Assembly: GCF_947631635.1 (NCBI RefSeq)
Contig: NZ_CANRMB010000002.1
Location: 1-64,000 of the forward strand
DNA from: an uncultured Dysosmobacter sp.
Lineage (GTDB): Bacteria > Bacillota > Clostridia > Oscillospirales > Oscillospiraceae
DNA: 64,000 nucleotides
Direction of reading: 5' to 3'
Shown here: positions 8,211-16,175 of the stretch, one piece after another
How the letters are laid out: the number at the start of each line of letters is the position of its first letter
How positions within the stretch are numbered: position 1 is the stretch's first letter
Position numbers and translations under genes: made by a program
Notes under the pieces: model-generated
Databases searched by the model: none
Told to the model about the DNA's origin: nothing
Seen by the model: the letters and a program-made list of their open reading frames with translations, nothing else

Positions 8211-9335
8211 ATGACTGCCGATACCACTCGTGCGTGGGTGGAAATCAATACGGCTTCATTTGTCCACAATCTCGCTGTGGCAAAAAAAATGACCGAAAAA
8301 AAAGTAATGTGCGTCATCAAGGGCAACGCCCATGGCCATGGTGCGGTGAAGTGCGGAAAGCTGTTGGAGGCTCATGGCGCGGACGCCTTTGCGGTGGCCT
8401 GCCTGACGGAGGGGATCGAACTGCGCAAGAGCGGCATCCATGCTCCGATCCTGATTCTGGGCTGGACGCCGGCGGAATGCACCGGCCAGCTGGCGGAGTA
8501 TGACTTGGCTCAGAGCATCATTGATGAGGCGTACGCTTTGGAGTTGAACGAGGCTGCCAAATCTATCGGCAAAATCGTGGATATACACGTCAAGCTGGAT
8601 ACCGGCATGTCCCGCACAGGCATTTTTGCCCAGGAAAACCCTGCGGAGGCCGCAAAGATCGTAAACCGAATCTCTGCTTTGTCCAACCTGGCGATTCGCG
8701 GCATCTTCACCCATTTTGCCGCCGCGGATATGCCGGAGAAGGATGACTTCACCGCCTGGCAGCTGGCCAACTATACCGCTGTGCTGGAAGCGTTAAAAAA
8801 ACTGGGCTTTGACAGGGATGTGGTGTATCACGCCAGCAACAGCGCCGGTATCATGTACCATCCGGAGACTCATTTTGACATGGTCCGTATGGGCGTCATG
8901 ATGTATGGACTCTATCCGGACGGCAAGTTCCAACCGGACGGCCCTCTGGAGCCGGCCCTGTCTCTAAAGGCCCGTGTGGCCCAGGTGAAGGAGCTTCCAG
9001 CCGGAGCCTGCATCAGCTATGGCTGCACAGCAAAGACAGAGCATCCCACGAAGATCGCCGTGGTGACGGCGGGCTACGCGGACGCTTATCCCCGAAGTAT
9101 AAGCAATCAGGGCGCCTACGCCATGATCAACGGCTTTAAGTGCCTCCAGATCGGCCGCGTCTGCATGGACATGTGCATGTTCGATGTGACGGATGCAGAG
9201 GTCCGCCGGGGCGATGAGGTCATTTTGTATGGCCGGGGCGGCATGCCCATGGAAGAAGTGGCCGCACTGTGTGGCTCCATCAACTGCGAGCCTTTGTGTC
9301 TGCTGACCAACCGTGTAAAAAAAGTTTACATATAA
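8211..9335 (+). CDS. alr: Alanine-racemase-family PLP enzyme
   Basis: A 374-aa fold-type III PLP enzyme, normal length for Alr. The ATG at 8211 follows GAGGTG with a six-base gap. Lys37 lies in the PLP motif VIKGNAHGHG, and a catalytic Tyr lies near residue 270 in ISYGCT. The C-terminal domain has TAGYADAYPR and IGRVCMDM. Canonical Alr has AYGHG after the lysine, but here the Tyr is His (AHGHG), and the N-terminal half (ILILGWTP, CLTEGIELR) resembles Alr/serine-racemase relatives such as the VanT C-domain. It is followed after 33 bases by an amino-acid symporter gene. The racemase fold is certain; alanine as the substrate is likely but not proven. Confidence 0.88.
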   Translation: MTADTTRAWVEINTASFVHNLAVAKKMTEKKVMCVIKGNAHGHGAVKCGKLLEAHGADAFAVACLTEGIELRKSGIHAPILILGWTPAECTGQLAEYDLAQSIIDEAYALELNEAAKSIGKIVDIHVKLDTGMSRTGIFAQENPAEAAKIVNRISALSNLAIRGIFTHFAAADMPEKDDFTAWQLANYTAVLEALKKLGFDRDVVYHASNSAGIMYHPETHFDMVRMGVMMYGLYPDGKFQPDGPLEPALSLKARVAQVKELPAGACISYGCTAKTEHPTKIAVVTAGYADAYPRSISNQGAYAMINGFKCLQIGRVCMDMCMFDVTDAEVRRGDEVILYGRGGMPMEEVAALCGSINCEPLCLLTNRVKKVYI

Positions 9336-9368
9336 CACAATAAACGGAAATTGAGGATGGGGAAAATT

Positions 9369-10877
9369 ATGGAAGCTTTTAATAACTTTATCAATGGGCT
9401 GAACAATATTATCTGGAGTGACGCGCTGGTCTTTGCACTGCTGGCCGTCCATATCTTTTTTACCATCGGCACCAAGGGCGCCCAGTTCAGATTGTTCAAG
9501 CAGATGTTTAAGCATCTGTTTGAAAAGGACGAAAGCTCCGCCGAGATCAAGATGACCCCTTACCAGGCATTCGCCGCCACTGTCGGCTGCCGTGTCGGCA
9601 CCGGAAATATCGCCGGCGTGGCTACCGCCATCTACTTCGGCGGCCCCGGCGCTGTTGTGTGGATGTGGATCACCGCTCTGTTTGGCGCGGCGTCCAGCCT
9701 GATTGAGTCTCTGCTGGGTTCCGCCTACAAGGACCGCTATGACAATGAGATCTGCGGCGGCCCCGCCTATTATATGGAGCGTGGGTTGAAGTGCAAGCCG
9801 CTGGGCGTGATCTTCGCCCTGTCCACCCTGATCGGACCCGTGTTCATGATGGCGGCCCTGCAGACCAAGACCACAGTGGTGGCCCTGTCTGACGCATTCG
9901 GCATCTCGGAGATCATCTTTGCTGTCTTGATGACCGTCCTGGTCGCGGCGGTCGTCTGCGGCGGCCTGAAGCGGATCGCCAAAGCGGCAGAGATCATTGC
10001 GCCCATCATGTGCGCAATCTTCCTGGGGATCGGTTTGATCATTATTGCTGTTAATCTCAAAAAGATCCCTGCAACCCTCGCCCTGATGTTCCAGTCCGCG
10101 TTTTCCATGAAGTCCATGTATGGCGCCATCTTCGGCACCATGGTGAAGTGGGGCATCAAGCGCGGCCTGTATTCCAACGATGCCGGCGACGGCATGGGCC
10201 CCGTGGTCTCCTCCTCCGCCGACTGCGCCCATCCCGTAAAGCAGGGCCTGGTGCAAAGTCTGTCCGTTTACATCGATACTCTGCTGGTCTGCTCCGTCAC
10301 CGGCATTTCCATCTTGCTGGCGGGTACCTACAATGTAGCCAATGCTGCTGAAACGGGGTTCATCACCGAGGGCCTGGCAGGCGTGGAATACGGCGTTCTC
10401 TATATGACCGCCGCCATGGAGAGCGTTATGGGCCGCCTGGGCTCCCCCATGATGGCTTTCATCATCAGCGTGTTCGTGTTCTCCACCCTGATCGCCTATG
10501 GCTATCAGGCGGATGTCAGCATGAATTATCTGTTTGGCAAGAAAAAGTGGGCGACCTTTATTGGCCGCGGCCTGCTGCTGGCGGGTATCCTGCTGGGCGG
10601 CATCGTGAATGGGCAGGTCGTCTGGGCCATGGGCGATACCGGAGCCGGTATGATGGCCTGGACCAACCTGCTGGCGATCGTCTTGCTGGCCCCCATGGCC
10701 TTTAAGATCCTGAAAGACTACGAGAAGCAGCGCAAGGCCGGTCTGGACCCCATTTTCGATCCCTCCACTGTTGGAATCGACGATCCAAACGGCGTTTGGA
10801 CAGAGTGGGTCGAAAAGAAGAAGCGCCGCGGGGACTATGAAAACCCCGAGCTTGGCTATCGGGAGCGCGTAAAATAA
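9369..10877 (+). CDS. AGCS-family Na+/amino-acid (alanine/glycine) symporter
   Basis: A 502-aa polytopic membrane protein of the alanine/glycine:cation symporter family. Recognisable stretches are the GTGNIAGVATAIYFGGPGA loop near residue 85, PAYYMERGL, NDAGDGMGP and the late FSTLIAYGY helix. I start it at ATG 9369, because GAGGATGGGG lies before it; an in-frame ATG at 9357 sits too close to that site. It follows alr and precedes a strong terminator, so both genes form one transcript. The pair suggests uptake plus stereo-inversion of alanine or a similar small amino acid. Confidence 0.9.
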   Translation: MEAFNNFINGLNNIIWSDALVFALLAVHIFFTIGTKGAQFRLFKQMFKHLFEKDESSAEIKMTPYQAFAATVGCRVGTGNIAGVATAIYFGGPGAVVWMWITALFGAASSLIESLLGSAYKDRYDNEICGGPAYYMERGLKCKPLGVIFALSTLIGPVFMMAALQTKTTVVALSDAFGISEIIFAVLMTVLVAAVVCGGLKRIAKAAEIIAPIMCAIFLGIGLIIIAVNLKKIPATLALMFQSAFSMKSMYGAIFGTMVKWGIKRGLYSNDAGDGMGPVVSSSADCAHPVKQGLVQSLSVYIDTLLVCSVTGISILLAGTYNVANAAETGFITEGLAGVEYGVLYMTAAMESVMGRLGSPMMAFIISVFVFSTLIAYGYQADVSMNYLFGKKKWATFIGRGLLLAGILLGGIVNGQVVWAMGDTGAGMMAWTNLLAIVLLAPMAFKILKDYEKQRKAGLDPIFDPSTVGIDDPNGVWTEWVEKKKRRGDYENPELGYRERVK

Positions 10878-10934
10878 CCTCCGGGAGAACCGCTTTTTTG
10901 GCTCTCAGATGCAGGTTCATAAAGTTCTTTTACA

Positions 10935-10975
10935 AACCAAAGGGGCAGGCCATGCGGCCTGTCCCTTTGGTTTTA
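10935..10975 (+). terminator. Terminator of the alr-symporter operon
   Basis: ACCAAAGGGGCAGGCC pairs perfectly with GGCCTGTCCCTTTGGT except for one wobble, around an ATGC loop, followed by TTTTAT. Repeat copy 1 starts immediately after it. Confidence 0.85.
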
Positions 10976-11156
10976 TAATCAAATAACTTGAAACGTGGTA
11001 AATCCACTTTTTAAGTGTCGCAGCGCATGCGCGCTGTGACAGGCCGCGGACCGCGGCCTTGATTGGAATTTCATAGTCCATCACTGTGCGCTTTACGCAC
11101 AGCGGGCATCGCCCGCTTGAAAAATCGCTTGCGATTTTTCAAATTAATGGACTATA
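10975..11156 (+). repeat. Structured intergenic repeat, copy 1
   Basis: About 182 nt made of consecutive hairpins: CTTGAAACGTGG/CCACTTTTTAAG, GTCGCAG/CTGTGAC, AGGCCGCGG/CCGCGGCCT, an outer pair TAGTCCAT/ATGGACTA that encloses CTGTGCG/CGCACAG, CGGGC/GCCCG and TTGAAAAATCGC/GCGATTTTTCAA. Copies at 22692-22873 (opposite strand) and 29911-30095 have the same order of hairpins with compensating changes. It lies between the terminator of the symporter operon and a decayed gene. Confidence 0.85.
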
Positions 11157-11239
11157 TGTTCTACAATTGCCCCTCTCAGTTGGTCCCCTTGCTGCCGGCG
11201 CCGTCCCGGCAGGGGCATCCAGATGATCAACCTCGATAA

Positions 11240-11760
11240 ACTGAAATTTATGTGGTCGGAATCCTGTTTTTTATTGGTGCGCTGATCGGCCGGTTCGTCT
11301 GCGGCTGGCTGTGTCCCTTCGGCCTGATCCAGGACCTGCTGCACAAGATCCCCCTCCCGAAAAAGCGCAGGACCTTCCGGGGCGGCAAGCTGAAATAGGT
11401 CATCCTCCTGGTGTTTGTCATCCTGCTGCCCATGTTCTTGGTGGACGTGCTGGGTCAGGGCGCACCCTACTTCTGCAAGCTGCTGTGCCCTGTGGGTACG
11501 CTGGAGGGCGGCATCCCCCTGGTCCTGCTGAACAAGTCCATGCACAGCGCTCTGGGCTGACTGTACGCCTGGAAAAATGTGCTGCTGGCCGCCACCATCC
11601 TCCTGTCCCTTCTGATCTACCGGCCGTTCTGCAAGTACATCTGTCCCCTGGGGCCATCTACTCCGTGTTCAAGTACCGGATGGACGCGCACAAGTGCACC
11701 CACTGCGGCGCCTGTGCCAGAGCCTGCCACATGCAGGTATGTGCCGCAGCGGTCATGTCC
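11240..11760 (+). pseudogene. Decayed NapH-like 4Fe-4S membrane protein
   Basis: Reading through in one frame from 11240 gives a polytopic Fe-S protein: IGRFVCGWLCPFGLIQDLL, then FCKLLCPVGTLEGG, then FCKYICPLG and KCTHCGACARACHM. Such CxxxCP and ferredoxin motifs are typical of the YccM/NapH-like 4Fe-4S family. The frame is broken by TAG at 11396, TGA at 11558 and a one-base loss near 11656 (GGGGCC where GGGGGCC is needed). There is no start, and the C-terminus fades out. Repeat copy 1 lies directly upstream. It is clearly inactive. Confidence 0.8.
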
Positions 11761-11944
11761 GCATATCAATCTCATCAGAAATGGCTGGCGGGCATACCGC
11801 CAGCCGTCTCTATTTCCTCCAAAACAGCTTCTGTTCTCTGGATATTTGCCCCCCTGCCGAATGGCGGCACATTGCGCATATTCCCCCCTGCCGCAGAGTC
11901 AATCCCCTCTTCGCTCCGTGCTTTTAAGTCCCATTCCGTCTGAT

Positions 11945-12014
11945 CGAATTTTTGTTCGATTTTTTCTTGACAGAAACATTTGTTCGATTTATACTGTTAT
12001 CGAACAAAAGTTCT
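11945..12014 (+). promoter_or_regulatory. Three LexA-type SOS boxes
   Basis: Three sites resemble the Gram-positive LexA box CGAAC-N4-GTTCG: CGAATTTTTGTTCG at 11945-11958 (one mismatch, flanked by AT...AT that extends the palindrome), GAAACATTTGTTCG at 11973-11986 (between -35 and -10), and CGAACAAAAGTTCT at 12001-12014 (perfect GAAC-N4-GTTC core at the expected transcript start). Their spacing around one promoter strongly suggests repression by LexA and induction by DNA damage. Confidence 0.8.
11967..11995 (+). promoter_or_regulatory. Promoter of the SOS-type operon
   Basis: TTGACA (11967-11972) and TATACT (11990-11995) with a 17-base spacer, near consensus for the vegetative sigma factor. 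The expected start point at about 12002 falls within the third LexA-type box. Confidence 0.8.
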
Positions 12015-12032
12015 GTTAAGGAGGATGTTCTT

Positions 12033-12158
12033 ATGACTGGTTGGAGTTTCTTTTTCGTTTTGGTCGGCGTTGTGTTCCTCACCGCCCAGTTGTTCCGCAT
12101 CATTGACGCCATCGAGCGTCCCTGCCGGCGTTCCCGGCACCGTGCCGTGGCGCGGTAA
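12033..12158 (+). CDS. Small single-span membrane protein under LexA-type control (41 aa)
   Basis: The ATG at 12033 follows AAGGAGG with a nine-base gap, one of the best ribosome sites in the window. The peptide has one hydrophobic segment (residues 4-20, WSFFFVLVGVVFLTAQL) and a very basic tail (RPCRRSRHRAVAR). It is the first gene after the triple LexA box and ends 12 bases before the radical SAM gene. Small one-span SOS peptides such as YneA in Bacillus and SidA in Caulobacter block cell division; this one has similar size and topology but no sequence match I recognise. That role is only a proposal. Confidence 0.7.
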   Translation: MTGWSFFFVLVGVVFLTAQLFRIIDAIERPCRRSRHRAVAR

Positions 12159-12170
12159 GATTCTTGGTCT

Positions 12171-13439
12171 ATGGACGTCCTGGAGAAGCTGACCATCCTG
12201 ACGGATGCGGCCAAATATGATGCGGCCTGCACCTCCAGCGGAGGAACCCGGGGTTCTAAAAAGGGATATATCGGCAACACCTCCTCTTCGGTGGCGGGAT
12301 GCTGCCACTCCTTTTCCGCCGATGGCCGGTGCGTGACCCTGTTGAAGGTCCTGTTGACCAACCGCTGTATCTACGACTGCAAATACTGCGTCAACCGCCG
12401 CAGCAATGACACAAAGCGGGCAGCCTTTACGCCGGAGGAGCTGGCAGACCTGACCATCAACTTTTACCGCCGGAATTATATTGAGGGACTCTTCCTCTCC
12501 TCCGGTGTGTTCCGCAGTCCGGACTATACCACGGAGCTGATGATCCGCGCCCTGCGGCTCCTGCGGGAGCAGTACCGGTTCAATGGCTATATCCATGCCA
12601 AGGCGATCCCCGGCACCTCTCCGGAACTGGTGGAACAGCTGGGACTGCTGGCGGACCGTTTGAGCGTCAACATCGAGCTTCCCTCCGAGGCCGGGCTGAA
12701 AGCGCTGGCTCCGGATAAGACAAAGCAGGCCATCCTAACGCCCATGCGGCAGATCCAGGCCCGAAACCAGCAGAGCAAAGAGGAGCTGGTAAAGTACCGC
12801 CACGCCCCCAAATTCGCCCCTGCCGGACAGAGCACGCAATTGATCGTGGGCGCTACCAGGGATTCCGACCTCCATATCCTGCGGCTGACACAGGGACTGT
12901 ATGACCGCTACCGGCTGAAACGTGTGTTCTATTCCGCTTACGTGCCGGTGGTGGAGCACGCCTTACTGCCCGCCAAAGACGTGAAGCCGCCACTGCTGCG
13001 GGAGCACAGGCTGTATCAGGCGGACTGGCTGCTCCGTTTTTACGGATTTCGGGCCGAGGAGCTTCTGGACGAACAAAACCCGGATTTTGACCCCAGGGTG
13101 GACCCCAAGTGCAGCTGGGCGCTGGCCCATCCGGCGTTTTTTCCCGTGGAGGTCAACACAGCGGATTACAGCGCGCTCCTGCGGATCCCCGGAGTGGGTG
13201 TCACCTCCGCCCGCCGCATCCTGGCCGCCCGCCGCTCCGGCCGCCTCCACATCGACGATCTGCGGAAGCTGGGCGTGGTCATGAAGCGCGCCCAGTATTT
13301 CCTGACCGCCTCCGGCAAAGCAGCGGAGGGGCTTCGCTTCACCCAGGACAGTCTGCTGCGGGGACTGATCGCCGCGGAGCGGCCCTTGCTTCCCCAGCAG
13401 GAAGCCATACAACTGTCCCTTTTTGATCCTGTGGGATAA
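12171..13439 (+). CDS. Radical SAM protein of the DNA modification/repair type (TIGR03916-like)
   Basis: A 422-aa protein. The radical SAM cluster motif is in NRCIYDCKYC near residue 64-73 (C-x3-C-x2-C). The N-terminal segment with SSGGTRGSKKG and the C-terminal helix-hairpin-helix (IPGVGVTSARRILAARRSG, near residue 342) match the family called putative DNA modification/repair radical SAM protein, which is genomically linked to a uracil-DNA-glycosylase-like partner. The HhH motif indicates DNA binding. The gene is second in the LexA-box operon and is followed after nine bases by its usual companion. The chemical reaction is unknown. The start at ATG 12171 has only a weak ribosome site, so translation may be coupled to the 41-aa gene. 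Confidence 0.88.
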   Translation: MDVLEKLTILTDAAKYDAACTSSGGTRGSKKGYIGNTSSSVAGCCHSFSADGRCVTLLKVLLTNRCIYDCKYCVNRRSNDTKRAAFTPEELADLTINFYRRNYIEGLFLSSGVFRSPDYTTELMIRALRLLREQYRFNGYIHAKAIPGTSPELVEQLGLLADRLSVNIELPSEAGLKALAPDKTKQAILTPMRQIQARNQQSKEELVKYRHAPKFAPAGQSTQLIVGATRDSDLHILRLTQGLYDRYRLKRVFYSAYVPVVEHALLPAKDVKPPLLREHRLYQADWLLRFYGFRAEELLDEQNPDFDPRVDPKCSWALAHPAFFPVEVNTADYSALLRIPGVGVTSARRILAARRSGRLHIDDLRKLGVVMKRAQYFLTASGKAAEGLRFTQDSLLRGLIAAERPLLPQQEAIQLSLFDPVG

Positions 13440-13448
13440 GGAGTTCTC

Positions 13449-14306
13449 ATGCCGGAGATGGTCTATTATTACGACGGCAGCTTTGAGGGATTCCTCTGCT
13501 GCATCTTTGACAGCTATGCAAATAAAGAAGTCCTCACCGCGATCTACCGCGATGAGGACTTTGTCCCTACCCTGTTTGCCTCCCGTGCCATTCAAACAGA
13601 CCAGAGTCATGCAAAGCGCGTCTTTAGAAAAATTGTAAAGTGTTCCCCCTATACAGCCAATCTATTGCAGAAGTGTTTCCTCACCTGTCTGCCGGAAAAG
13701 GAGCTATCCATGTACCGGCTGGTGGTGAAGCTCCTGCGGGAGGGACCAGGTTTCCTGGGAAATTTTTCTGATCCGGTCCTGCACCCTGTCGCCAAAGCCG
13801 TCCAGCATCTATTGGCGGAGGCCCATCTGCTGAAAGGATTTGTCCGCTTTTCCGAACTGGACGGAGTCCTGGGCGGCGAGATCGAACCCAAAAACCGTGT
13901 GCTCCCTGTCCTGCGGAGCCACTTCTGCGCCCGCTATCAAAATGAAAAATTTTTCATCTATGACCGCACTCACAAGGAGGCGCTGTTCTATGCCAATGGA
14001 AAAGCGGTAATCCGTCCGCTGGATGATTTTCAGATGGCGCCCCCTGATGAAACAGAGGCCAACTACCGCATTCTCTGGAAACGGTTTTACGACACCATCG
14101 CCATCCGGGAACGGTACAATCCTAAATGCCGCATGACCAATATGCCTAAGCGGTATTGGAACACCATGACGGAGTTCCAGGATGCATCCTATTTCAAGGC
14201 CCAAAGCTCTCCCGCAGCCGTTTCAGCCCCCGGCGTTCCAGCCGGGATATCTGCACCTGGGAAACCCCCAGGACACGGGCCGTCCGCTCCTGAGTCAGCC
14301 CTTTAA
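13449..14306 (+). CDS. TIGR03915-type DNA metabolism protein, partner of the radical SAM protein
   Basis: A 285-aa protein with AAGGAG six bases before ATG 13449. The N-terminus (MVYYYDGSFEGFLCCIFDSY) and the central HPVAKAVQHLL ... RFSELDG ... GEIEPKN segment match the SAM-linked family (TIGR03915/DUF4130) found next to the upstream radical SAM gene. The expected protein ends near residue 245 (RYWNTMTEFQ). Here about 40 Pro/Ala/Ser-rich residues follow, and their codons are antisense to the last 113 bases of sigF. This suggests a lost stop codon and a recent, non-conserved tail. The biochemical function is unknown; the operon places it in DNA damage repair. Confidence 0.85.
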   Translation: MPEMVYYYDGSFEGFLCCIFDSYANKEVLTAIYRDEDFVPTLFASRAIQTDQSHAKRVFRKIVKCSPYTANLLQKCFLTCLPEKELSMYRLVVKLLREGPGFLGNFSDPVLHPVAKAVQHLLAEAHLLKGFVRFSELDGVLGGEIEPKNRVLPVLRSHFCARYQNEKFFIYDRTHKEALFYANGKAVIRPLDDFQMAPPDETEANYRILWKRFYDTIAIRERYNPKCRMTNMPKRYWNTMTEFQDASYFKAQSSPAAVSAPGVPAGISAPGKPPGHGPSAPESAL

Positions 14307-14898
14307 AATACCGGAGCAAAATCGTCATCCGCTCCTTTTCCGGCAGTTGGTCGATGGCCTCCCGCAGGGCGATGCGCTCCACCAGGCCCTCCTCGGGGGC
14401 CTCGGTGCCCAGCATCCCCTCCAGGGTCAGGCCATCCGCCGTCTCCTGCTGCAGGGATTCCGGCGTATCGGTGGCCAGGTCCGTCTGTGCGATCTCCTCC
14501 GGAGTCAAGCCGGTGCGCTCGGATAGTTCAGAGAGGGTGGGTTCCCGTCCCAGTTCATGCCGCAATCTCTCTCGGACACTGTAAAGTGTTTGTGCTTGCT
14601 CCCGTATGCTGCGTCCCACTTTTACCGTGCCGTCATCCCGCAAAAAGCGGCGGATCTCCCCAGCGATCTTCGGGACAGCGTAGGTGGAAAAGCAGGTGCC
14701 GTAATTGAAATCAAAGCCCTGGACCGCTTTCAAAAATCCCAAACACCCCAGCTGATACAGGTCGTCCGGATCCACGCCCCGCCCATAATAGCGGCGCACC
14801 ACGCTCCAGATCAGGCCGTTGTTTTCAATGACCGCCTGCTGACAGGCGTCACGGTCCCCTTCCTGAGCCGCCCGCAGCAGCTCTAATGCAGCGTTCAT
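14194..14898 (-). CDS. sigF: Forespore sigma factor SigF
   Basis: A 234-aa sigma-70 factor of the sporulation SigF/SigG group. Region 2 holds DLYQLGCLGFLKAVQGFD and FSTYAVPKIAGEIRRFLRDD; region 4 ends with the helix-turn-helix GLTQERTARVLGVSQVQISR. ATG 14898 overlaps the stop of spoIIAB by four bases (ATGA), the classic spoIIA operon arrangement. SigF directs the first forespore-specific transcription and is held inactive by SpoIIAB until SpoIIAA is dephosphorylated. Its 3' end overlaps the convergent TIGR03915 gene by 113 bases. SigG is the alternative identity, but the operon context decides for SigF. Confidence 0.96.
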   Translation of the reverse strand: MNAALELLRAAQEGDRDACQQAVIENNGLIWSVVRRYYGRGVDPDDLYQLGCLGFLKAVQGFDFNYGTCFSTYAVPKIAGEIRRFLRDDGTVKVGRSIREQAQTLYSVRERLRHELGREPTLSELSERTGLTPEEIAQTDLATDTPESLQQETADGLTLEGMLGTEAPEEGLVERIALREAIDQLPEKERMTILLRYFKGLTQERTARVLGVSQVQISRLERRGLKRLRESFGP

Positions 14899-15344
14899 TT
14901 GCCCGCTTTCATGCGGGGCGCCAGCCGTTTTTTCATGACCACCGTGGTGCCCTTCCCCGGTACGGACCGCACTGTCAGCTTATCCATGAAGCTCTCCATG
15001 ATGGTAAATCCCATGCCGCTGCGTTCCTCGCCGCCGGTGGTAAACATGGGCTGCCGGGCCCTGTCCACATCCGGGATCCCGCGCCCACGGTCCTTTACCG
15101 TCAATTCCAGCACATTTCCCGGACAGATCCGCACCTTCACCAGCACCTTGCCGATGGCGTCCGGATAGGCGTGGACGATGGCATTGGTGACCGCCTCGCT
15201 GACGGCGGTCTTGATGTCCTCCAGCTCATTGAGGGTTGGGTCCAACTGCGCGGCAAAACAAGCCACGGCGGAACGTGCAAATCCCTCATTGCTGCTGCGG
15301 CTTGGGAACTCCATTGTGACCTCATTGGATGCCTTGGTTTTCAT
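14895..15344 (-). CDS. spoIIAB: Anti-sigma-F factor / serine kinase SpoIIAB
   Basis: A 149-aa GHKL-fold kinase. N-box residues lie in SEAVTNAIVHAYPD near residue 48-61, and the ATP lid/G motifs are VKDRGRGIPD, EERSGMGFTIME and GKGTTV. It binds SigF and phosphorylates SpoIIAA on serine. The start has a strong AAAGGAGG at the right distance. It lies between spoIIAA (15-base gap) and sigF (ATGA overlap). Confidence 0.96.
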   Translation of the reverse strand: MKTKASNEVTMEFPSRSSNEGFARSAVACFAAQLDPTLNELEDIKTAVSEAVTNAIVHAYPDAIGKVLVKVRICPGNVLELTVKDRGRGIPDVDRARQPMFTTGGEERSGMGFTIMESFMDKLTVRSVPGKGTTVVMKKRLAPRMKAGK

Positions 15345-15359
15345 TATGTAAACCTCCTT

Positions 15360-15665
15360 TTATCGAATCGTCACCAGCCGCCCGATCCCGGCGGCATCCA
15401 GGACTCGTTTGGCCTGTGCCGGCACATTGCACACCAGCAGGCTGCCGTCCAAAAGCTGCATTCTCTGCTGTGCCCGCAGGATCAGCGCGATCCCGGAGCT
15501 GTCCATAAATGTCACGCCGGACAGATCCAGCACCAGCTTTTTGGGCAGAGCTGCATCCACTGCCATCTCCACCTCCCGCAGCGCGTCTCTCGCGCCGTGA
15601 TGGTCCAACTCTCCGCTGAATTCCAGCAGCAGGTTTCGGTCTGCACTTTTCGCACTTATTTCCAT
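15360..15665 (-). CDS. spoIIAA: Anti-anti-sigma factor SpoIIAA
   Basis: A 101-aa STAS-domain protein. The phosphorylated serine is in VTFMDSSGIALIL, with Ser57 equivalent to Ser58 of Bacillus SpoIIAA. The unphosphorylated form releases SigF from SpoIIAB in the forespore. It is the first gene of the operon, and the start codon follows GAGGCG. No clear SigH-type promoter could be assigned by eye in the region upstream. Confidence 0.95.
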   Translation of the reverse strand: MEISAKSADRNLLLEFSGELDHHGARDALREVEMAVDAALPKKLVLDLSGVTFMDSSGIALILRAQQRMQLLDGSLLVCNVPAQAKRVLDAAGIGRLVTIR

Positions 15666-16063
15666 TTTCTCGCCTCATTTGTAGGTTATTAGCCGAATTT
15701 GGCCCCATTTATATGAAAAAAATCACCGCAAGGTCTTTCGCCTTACGGTGATGATACCATGTCCTGTTTTTGATTTCTGTCGAAACAGTTGGAGGAATTA
15801 CGGAAATTTCCAAATTCTGCTCATTTGGAGCGTTTTCCAGGCCGCTTCCACAGCTTCAAGTCGATCTTCCGCCGGGACGCTGCCTCCTGGAGCAGCGCCG
15901 CGGCCCGGGCGGCTCTTTCCTTTCGTTCTCCCGGCTCCTCCGCAAGCCGCGTCATAGCCTAAGTATGCCTGGAAGGTGATTAAATAGCTATTACCAACAC
16001 CACCGGGGAATGGCGGACAAGTGAAGCATAAGCGCTAATCTGAACAGCAGTATTCTTGAAGCG
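15666..16063. other. Intergenic stretch without a supported gene
   Basis: It separates the start of the spoIIA operon from the end of the PepSY gene. A 12-bp hairpin at about 15724-15754 (ATCACCGCAAGG with CCTTACGGTGAT, one mismatch) is the only clear structure. A 44-codon minus-strand frame at 15821-15955 has plausible charged composition but no ribosome site. Confidence 0.45.
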
Positions 16064-16113
16064 AAAAAGCCGCCCGCAGGTCCACCGGAATGGCTGGCAA
16101 ACTCGCAGGCGGC
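16064..16113 (-). terminator. Probable terminator after the PepSY gene
   Basis: GCCGCC and GGCGGC close a long, imperfect GC-rich hairpin; on the minus strand it runs into TTTTTCGC. It lies about 60 bases past the stop of the PepSY protein gene. Confidence 0.55.
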
Positions 16114-16175
16114 GACATTTTTCTTTTTGGGGAGGCCGAGCGTTCGAACCGTGTGCGCACTGAACGATGATCCAC

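Noticed and set aside
11311-11943. A 210-codon plus-strand frame over the Fe-S remnant
   Set aside because: It is out of frame with the recognisable Fe-S motifs and results from the decayed gene's codon bias.
15821-15955. A 44-codon minus-strand frame upstream of spoIIAA with charged, helical composition
   Set aside because: The residues look protein-like, but there is no ribosome site before its ATG and it lies alone. Not enough to call a gene.
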